From NCBI GenBank assembly GCA_964481485.1, contig CAYZVM010000141.1:1-15530 (forward strand): a DNA stretch of 15,530 bases, in the 5' to 3' direction. The DNA is from M3007 sp964481485 (GTDB lineage: Bacteria; Bacteroidota; Bacteroidia; Chitinophagales; Saprospiraceae). The notes under the pieces are model-generated. The model did no database searches, had not been told where the DNA came from, and saw only the letters and a list, made by a program, of their open reading frames with translations. The position numbers and the translations under genes were made by a program. Below are positions 8,155 through 13,356 of the stretch, in pieces (position 1 is the stretch's first letter; each line of letters begins with the position of its first letter).

Positions 8155-10614
8155 ATGGCTAAAGGCAAACGCGGACAACTCAGCATGAACTTCGACAGCG
8201 AACGGGTCTCGAAACTCTTCGGGATATTTCTCCTTTTCCTGTCGTTCTATTTTTTCATCGCTTTCGTCTCTTATCTTTTTACCTGGAAAAACGACCACGA
8301 CATCGTGTTCCGGTTTTCTTGGGAAATGTTCCTCGCCGATCAACCAGTGGACAACTGGCTCGGTCGCCTCGGCGCATTTTTGGCAGACAGCATCATCTAT
8401 TGGGGATTCGGCGCATCGTCGTTCGGCATCGTTTATTTGCTGTACAAATACGGCCTCGCGCTCGTCCGGCGCATCCCGCTCAGTTACCTTGCCATCACGT
8501 TCCAACGCACTGTGATACTGATGGTGATTGTCTCCATCGTGTCTTCGTTTTTCTTTCAAGCGTTCGAATTCCCGTGGGGGGGTGTTTTTGGAAAATCCAT
8601 CAGTGATTACCTGCAAAATTTCCTCGGCAGCATCGGCACATTTGCGCTCATGCTGTTTGCGCTGATTGCGACATTCGTCTGGTCAAACAATCCCAACCTC
8701 GAAGAAATCACTTGGCAAAAAGCCTGGGAAGAAACCAAACAGGCGTGGAATGACCTGCTTGCCGGCAACTTTGGCAAACGCGCCGCCGCTGCCACCCCGC
8801 CACCCGCCGCCCGCGTCAAAACCGAGATACCTGCGCCCGTTGAAGCCCCCAACCTCCAAATCCCCAAATCCCCAGAGGCAGAGCCGTCGCCCGCCCAATT
8901 GGCGCTCGACCTGAGCCAACGAAGTGCCCTTTTTGCTGATTTGCCCAAACGTGAGGTGCTCAAACCCGGCGGCGAAGGCGATATGGAAATCATCATCAAC
9001 ACCCCACCGCCCGCGCCCGCCACGCCCGAAGATGCCGAAGCCTACAAGCCGCCCGTGGTGGCCGTGCAAGAGGACAGCGTTAATTTGACCGAGCCTTACG
9101 ACCCCACACTCGAACTCTCGCACTACGAATACCCGCATTCCCAACTGCTGGTGGAGCATGACAACACGGTGCTGGAGATTGACCGTGAAGAACTGGAGGC
9201 CAACAAAAACCAGATACTCCAGACCTTGATGTATTTCAAAATAGAAATCGAAAAAATCAAGGCGACCATAGGCCCCACCGTCACGCTCTACGAAATCGTG
9301 CCAGCTAAAGGCATTCGTATTTCTAAAATCAAAAACCTCGAGGACGATATTGCGCTCAACCTTTCGGCACTCGGCATCCGCATCATCGCGCCCATTCCCG
9401 GCAAAGGCACCATCGGTATAGAAGTGCCAAACAAAAAGCGGCAAACCGTCGGTATCCGCGAAGTCATCGCAGACGAGCGTTTCAAACGGGCAAAAATGGA
9501 ACTGCCCATCGCGCTCGGAAAAACCATTCAGAATGAGGTGTTTGTGGCGGATTTGACCAAAATGCCACACTTGCTCGTGGCGGGCGCGACGGGTCAGGGC
9601 AAGTCCGTCGGCATCAACGTGGTGCTGATGTCGTTACTCTACAAAAAGCACCCATCGCAAGTAAAGTTGATTTTGATTGACCCCAAAAAGGTCGAACTCT
9701 TCCCGTATGCCCACCTCGAAAACCACTTTTTGGGTTTCTTGCCCGACCAAGTGGAGCCCATCGTGACCGACACGACGAAGGTGGTGCATACCCTCAATTC
9801 GCTCATCATCGAGATGGAATCGCGCTACGACCTTTTGAAAAAAGCGGAAGTGCGGAACATCACCGAGTACAACGACAAGTTCGTAAGTCGGCGGCTGAAT
9901 CCGAACAAAGGCCACCGATTCCTACCCTATATCGTCCTCATCATTGACGAGTTTGCCGACTTGATCATGACCGCCGGCAAAGAGATTGAATTGCCGATTG
10001 GCCGATTGGCGCAGTTGGCGCGCGCGGTGGGCATTCACCTCATTATTGCCACGCAGCGCCCATCGGTGAACATCATCACGGGGGTCATCAAGGCCAACTT
10101 CCCCGCCCGTATTGCTTTCAAAGTCGCCTCTAAGGTGGACTCACGCACCATCCTCGACACGGGCGGCGCGGAACAACTCACAGGTCGCGGCGATATGCTC
10201 CTTTCGGTCGGCGGCGATATCATCCGTTTGCAGTCTGCGTTCGTGGACACGCCTGAGGTAGAGCGTGTTATCGAATTTATCGCCAACCAACAGGGCTTTG
10301 CCGAGCCGTTTTTCCTACCCGAATTCCATCCCGACGGCGAACAAGGTGGAGAGGTCAAACAATTCAGTTTTGCCGAAATGGACGATATGCTCGAAGACGC
10401 CGCCCGCCTCGTGGTGGAGACCCAGCACGGCTCTACGAGCATGATTCAGCGTCGCATGAAACTTGGCTACAACCGCGCCGGTCGCATCATGGACCAACTT
10501 GAGGGTCTTGGCATCGTCGGCCCGGCGGAGGGTTCCAAGCCACGCGAGGTATTGTATTACGGCATAGAAGAGCTGGAGCGTTTCTTGGTGGAATTGCGGA
10601 AGAAGAAGGGGTAA
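8155..10614 (+). CDS. ftsK: DNA translocase FtsK/SpoIIIE
   Basis: Full-length FtsK of 819 residues. The N-terminal ~190 residues hold about four membrane helices that would anchor the protein at the division septum. A short proline/alanine-rich linker follows (~205-310). The motor has Walker A GATGQGKS (477-484), Walker B VLIIDE with D598-E599, the LARAVGIHLIIATQRPS segment and the VDSRTILDTGGAEQLTGRGD arginine-finger region. The C-terminal gamma winged helix is at ~745-815 (RRMKLGYNRAGRIMDQLEGLG), which in this family reads polar chromosomal sequences (KOPS in E. coli). The protein pumps DNA through the closing septum and, in well-studied bacteria, activates XerCD at dif. Length and domain order are normal for Bacteroidota. 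It has its own predicted promoter and no close gene downstream for ~200 nt, so it is probably monocistronic. The linker contains NLQIPKSPEA, resembling another translated Bacteroidota repeat. Confidence 0.97.
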   Translation: MAKGKRGQLSMNFDSERVSKLFGIFLLFLSFYFFIAFVSYLFTWKNDHDIVFRFSWEMFLADQPVDNWLGRLGAFLADSIIYWGFGASSFGIVYLLYKYGLALVRRIPLSYLAITFQRTVILMVIVSIVSSFFFQAFEFPWGGVFGKSISDYLQNFLGSIGTFALMLFALIATFVWSNNPNLEEITWQKAWEETKQAWNDLLAGNFGKRAAAATPPPAARVKTEIPAPVEAPNLQIPKSPEAEPSPAQLALDLSQRSALFADLPKREVLKPGGEGDMEIIINTPPPAPATPEDAEAYKPPVVAVQEDSVNLTEPYDPTLELSHYEYPHSQLLVEHDNTVLEIDREELEANKNQILQTLMYFKIEIEKIKATIGPTVTLYEIVPAKGIRISKIKNLEDDIALNLSALGIRIIAPIPGKGTIGIEVPNKKRQTVGIREVIADERFKRAKMELPIALGKTIQNEVFVADLTKMPHLLVAGATGQGKSVGINVVLMSLLYKKHPSQVKLILIDPKKVELFPYAHLENHFLGFLPDQVEPIVTDTTKVVHTLNSLIIEMESRYDLLKKAEVRNITEYNDKFVSRRLNPNKGHRFLPYIVLIIDEFADLIMTAGKEIELPIGRLAQLARAVGIHLIIATQRPSVNIITGVIKANFPARIAFKVASKVDSRTILDTGGAEQLTGRGDMLLSVGGDIIRLQSAFVDTPEVERVIEFIANQQGFAEPFFLPEFHPDGEQGGEVKQFSFAEMDDMLEDAARLVVETQHGSTSMIQRRMKLGYNRAGRIMDQLEGLGIVGPAEGSKPREVLYYGIEELERFLVELRKKKG

Positions 10615-10706
10615 GCACCGTTCGTCGTGCATACATTTCTAATGCGAATCACGGGTTAGGACGAGGGACTTGGGGAAGCTGAAAATTGGCTTCTATCAAT
10701 AAGAGT

Positions 10707-10737
10707 TTGTCATCCTGAACGAAGTGAAGGATGACAA
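10707..10737. repeat. Intergenic palindromic repeat (REP-like hairpin), possible ftsK 3' hairpin
   Basis: The arms ttgtcatcct (10707-10716) and aggatgacaa (10728-10737) are perfect 10-bp inverted repeats around an 11-nt loop. The gtcatcctgaacgaagtga type of sequence is, from general knowledge, a dispersed intergenic repeat in many Bacteroidota genomes. It sits 93 nt after the ftsK stop in the 197-nt gap 10615-10811. Without a following T-run it is not a classical intrinsic terminator, though it could stabilise the 3' end of the transcript. Nothing else is recognised in the gap apart from an AT-rich stretch at ~10745-10813. Confidence 0.75.
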
Positions 10738-10811
10738 CGCAGGAATAGGATTTTAAAGAGTAAATTGGTATCGAATTAAACCTGTAATTCGTATTTGTAT
10801 TTGTTTTCGTT

Positions 10812-13271
10812 TTGCCCGCTCTGTCTGAAAGCCTAAATAAATCAAGTTGTGACCCACCGAGTCAGCAGGATGGGAAAATGGATGAAACAGATGACACGGA
10901 TTGTTTTTCTCTGATTTTTTCAAAAAATCCGTTTAAATCTGTAAGGTCCGCTTCATCCGTTTTGCCATCCTGCTCTGTGCGCACATGGGTCGAACTTGAG
11001 TTAAATACCAAAATAGTGTATCGCCCTGTCCTCAAACTTTCCTTCATCGCGCTCACGCTCTACTTCGCCCTCGTGTGGGCGAAATTGCTGCCGCATCCCG
11101 CATGGATGCCGCAAGAGGTCGAGCCATTGACGGTCATCGGCGGGATACTGTTTTCCATAGTAGCTTGGTGGGAAGAAATAGTAGAAAAAGTACGCGGCCA
11201 GCGCCCTCAGATTGAACCCAAATACTTCGCCCGCCCGCCTGCCGACCTCGCGCCCGGTGCCATTGGCCGCACCAATGAATTGAAAAAACTCCACAACCAA
11301 CTCCGCTCCGCCCGCCGCCCCGTCGTGATTTGCGCTATCGGCGGTTTGGGGAAAACGACCCTCGCGCAGATGTTTTGGCGGCAGTACAAAGGCGAATACG
11401 ACCACGTCGCGTGGCTGAGCGCGGTGGCCGTTTTTTCCGCCGAAGAAGAACGCCGCACGGAAAACGCCGAATATTTCCTCCGCGCCTTCACCGACAATGT
11501 GGAACTGAAAACCAAACTCGCCATCACATTCGACCCACAAGAACGCCCGGTGCAACATTTCCGGCAGGTGGTGGCTGCGCTCGCTGCTGTGACCGGCCGC
11601 AACTTGCTGGTGGTGGACAACGCCCCTGAAGCCGCCGCCGCTTTCGCCGAAGACTTGAGCAAATTGTCGGAAAACTGGCGCATCCTGATCACTTCGCGCC
11701 ACGAAATCCAGAATATGGAGGTGTTCGAGTTGGAAACGCTCACCCCGCCGGAAGCGGCGCAGGTGTTTTGGAATATTTATAGCAAGCGCAGTGAGCGTCT
11801 CACTCGAAGTGAGACGCTCACTATTTTGGATGCCCTGCTCCGCGCCATCGGGTACCACACCCTGACAGTCGAATTACTGGCCGCCTACGCCCGCGAGAAA
11901 AAACTCGACATTCCCGCCTTGCGCGCGGAATTGGAAGAGCGCGGCCTCGGCAAACTCGACGGCTACAACGTGACCGTGAAAAAATCGGGCAAAAACCAAC
12001 CCCTGCACGCCCACTTGCGCGACACCTTCCTGCTTGACCTCGGTGCGGCGGAAAAAGAATTGATGCGCTATTTTTGCATACTCCCACCCGCTGGCGCGGC
12101 GATTGCCCCCGAGTTGATGAGCGAAGACATTTTGTGCCTCTTGCTTGGCAAACAAGAAGATAAGCCCGGATTCCACAACCTGCTGCGCGACCTTACCCGC
12201 TTGCACTGGCTGGTGGAGCGCGACGGCGCTTATGCCTGCCACCCTGTGATTGCCGAAACGGCCAAAACCCAACTGCAACCCGACGCGGAGAACTGTGCTG
12301 TTTTGATAAAAAACGTGACGAATTTGCTCATTCCTGATGAAGAAAAACACGAACACGGAATCGCCCACAAGCCTTACGCGCCTTTGGGTGAGGCGGTTTT
12401 CAACGGCGTATGGAAGGGGAATGGTGATTTTTCCAAGACGGACGAGGCGATGGCAGGATTGGCTTTGGGGCTGGGTTGGTTGTTTCAGGAATTAGGAGAA
12501 TTTTACAAAGCGTTGGATTACAGCAAAAAAATGCTTGCCATTCGGGAGAAAGTGCTGCCTGCCGAACACCCCGATTTGGCGCAGTCTTACAACAACCTTG
12601 CGGCGACGTATGTCGCGTTAGGCGAGCATAGGAAAAGTTTGGAATACAATCAAAAAGCCCTTGCGATATGGGAGAAAGTGCGGCCATCGGACCACCCCGA
12701 TTTGGCAACGTCGTACAACAATCTTGCGGTGACATATGGCGCGTTGGGCGAACATCAGAAAAGATTGGAATACAACCAAAAATCTCTTGCCATTCGGGAG
12801 AAAGTTCTGCCAGATGAGCACCCCGATCTAGCGCAGTCGTACAACAACCTCGCGGAAACATATCGTGAGTTGGGCGAATACCAAGAAAGTTTGGAATACA
12901 ATCAAAAAGCCCTTGCGACATGGGAGAAAGTGCTGCCATCGGACCACCCCGATTTGGCACTGTCGTACAACAACCTATCGTTGACGTATGGCGCGTTGGG
13001 TGAAAATGAAAAAGGTTTAGAATACAGTCTAAAAGCCCTTGCCATTCGGGAGAAAGTTCTGCCACCGGAACACCCTGATTTGGCGCAGTCGTATAACAAT
13101 TTGGCTTGGGCTTATTACACCTTGGGCGATTTAGACAAAGCCTGCAATTATATGCGTCGGGCGGTGACTATTTTGGAAAAATCGCTTCCAGCGAATCATC
13201 CGCATTTGTTGATGGCGAGGAAAAGTCTCGCTATTTTGGAAGAAAAAAGGCAAGCGAAGCGGGGGAAGTGA
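10812..13271 (+). CDS. NB-ARC STAND ATPase with N-terminal membrane segments and C-terminal TPRs (bacterial NLR-like)
   Basis: The open frame gives up to 819 residues. NB-ARC core: IGRTNEL at its entry, Walker A GGLGKTT (177-183), Walker B NLLVVDN (264-270), sensor-like RILITSR, and GYHTLTVELLA in the place of the GLPLA motif. A winged-helix/linker region follows, then six 42-residue TPRs of kinesin-light-chain type (~561-812). Between the start and the NB-ARC domain are two hydrophobic stretches, VLKLSFIALTLYFALVWAKL (~73-92) and LTVIGGILFSIVAWW (~105-119), likely membrane helices. Such STAND proteins are signal-dependent oligomerising switches, and many bacterial ones serve in phage defence; here the trigger and output are unknown. 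The start is uncertain: 10812 is TTG, and codons ~18-54 lie in a palindromic repeat. In-frame alternatives are ATG 10878 (inside the repeat), GTG 11016 (just before the first hydrophobic stretch) and ATG 11106 (after it); GTG 11016 is attractive. Codons 327-337 are a separate inserted hairpin repeat. Confidence 0.85.
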   Translation: MPALSESLNKSSCDPPSQQDGKMDETDDTDCFSLIFSKNPFKSVRSASSVLPSCSVRTWVELELNTKIVYRPVLKLSFIALTLYFALVWAKLLPHPAWMPQEVEPLTVIGGILFSIVAWWEEIVEKVRGQRPQIEPKYFARPPADLAPGAIGRTNELKKLHNQLRSARRPVVICAIGGLGKTTLAQMFWRQYKGEYDHVAWLSAVAVFSAEEERRTENAEYFLRAFTDNVELKTKLAITFDPQERPVQHFRQVVAALAAVTGRNLLVVDNAPEAAAAFAEDLSKLSENWRILITSRHEIQNMEVFELETLTPPEAAQVFWNIYSKRSERLTRSETLTILDALLRAIGYHTLTVELLAAYAREKKLDIPALRAELEERGLGKLDGYNVTVKKSGKNQPLHAHLRDTFLLDLGAAEKELMRYFCILPPAGAAIAPELMSEDILCLLLGKQEDKPGFHNLLRDLTRLHWLVERDGAYACHPVIAETAKTQLQPDAENCAVLIKNVTNLLIPDEEKHEHGIAHKPYAPLGEAVFNGVWKGNGDFSKTDEAMAGLALGLGWLFQELGEFYKALDYSKKMLAIREKVLPAEHPDLAQSYNNLAATYVALGEHRKSLEYNQKALAIWEKVRPSDHPDLATSYNNLAVTYGALGEHQKRLEYNQKSLAIREKVLPDEHPDLAQSYNNLAETYRELGEYQESLEYNQKALATWEKVLPSDHPDLALSYNNLSLTYGALGENEKGLEYSLKALAIREKVLPPEHPDLAQSYNNLAWAYYTLGDLDKACNYMRRAVTILEKSLPANHPHLLMARKSLAILEEKRQAKRGK
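10864..10973. repeat. Imperfect palindromic dispersed repeat overlapping the 5' part of the STAND gene
   Basis: The left arm starts agcaggatgg at 10864-10873 and reads on through ggatgaa, acagat and acggatt. The reverse complement of 10926-10973 gives agcaggatgg, then caaaacggatgaa, acagat and acggatt in the same order, with small substitutions and one ~9-nt insertion. The centre is a short hairpin around gattttttcaaaaaatc (10913-10929). Sequences of the cacggatt / aatccgtttaaatctgt type are, from general knowledge, dispersed intergenic repeats in Bacteroidota. The element is free of stops in the gene's frame, but it is unlikely to encode ancestral protein and may instead be the leader of the mRNA. 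Confidence 0.75.
11790..11822. repeat. Perfect 33-nt hairpin repeat inserted in-frame in the NB-ARC coding region
   Basis: agtgagcgtctcact (11790-11804), loop cga (11805-11807) and agtgagacgctcact (11808-11822) make a perfect 15-bp stem. The palindrome occupies exactly 11 whole codons of the STAND gene and encodes SERLTRSETLT, between VFWNIYSKR and ILDALLRAIGYH. NB-ARC proteins normally run through this helical stretch without such a segment, so it looks like an inserted palindromic element. No target duplication is obvious. Confidence 0.85.
12492..13247 (+). repeat. Six tandem 126-bp units encoding TPRs
   Basis: The codon for the Leu of each LG(E/D) motif falls at 12492, 12618, 12744, 12870, 12996 and 13122, an exact 126-bp (42-residue) period. 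The consensus contains LEYNQKALAIREKVLP and EHPDLAQSYNNLA. Units 1, 3 and 5 share IREKVLP.EHPDLAQ, while units 2 and 4 share WEKV.PSDHPDLA and end TYGALGE. This alternation suggests expansion through a 252-bp double unit. The last unit is degenerate (CNYMRRAVTILEKSLPANHP). Confidence 0.92.
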
Positions 13272-13356
13272 GAAAGCGAGGCGTGTTCTTGGTTTAGGTG
13301 TGGCGTCTTAACGCAAACCTCCCAAAAATATCGGCGGCAAAACAGGAACTTTGCCC

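Noticed and set aside
10788..10813. TATTTG-rich stretch before the STAND gene, considered as a promoter
   Set aside because: It does not match TAnnTTTG with correct spacing, and the gene start is itself uncertain.
12492..13247. Regular repeats considered as a CRISPR-like array
   Set aside because: The 126-bp units are wholly coding and translate to canonical TPRs, and there are no unique spacers.
13346..13353. GAACTTTG just before the nuclease ATG, considered as a -7 element
   Set aside because: It has one mismatch at the conserved first T, would imply a leaderless transcript, and has no matching -33 element.
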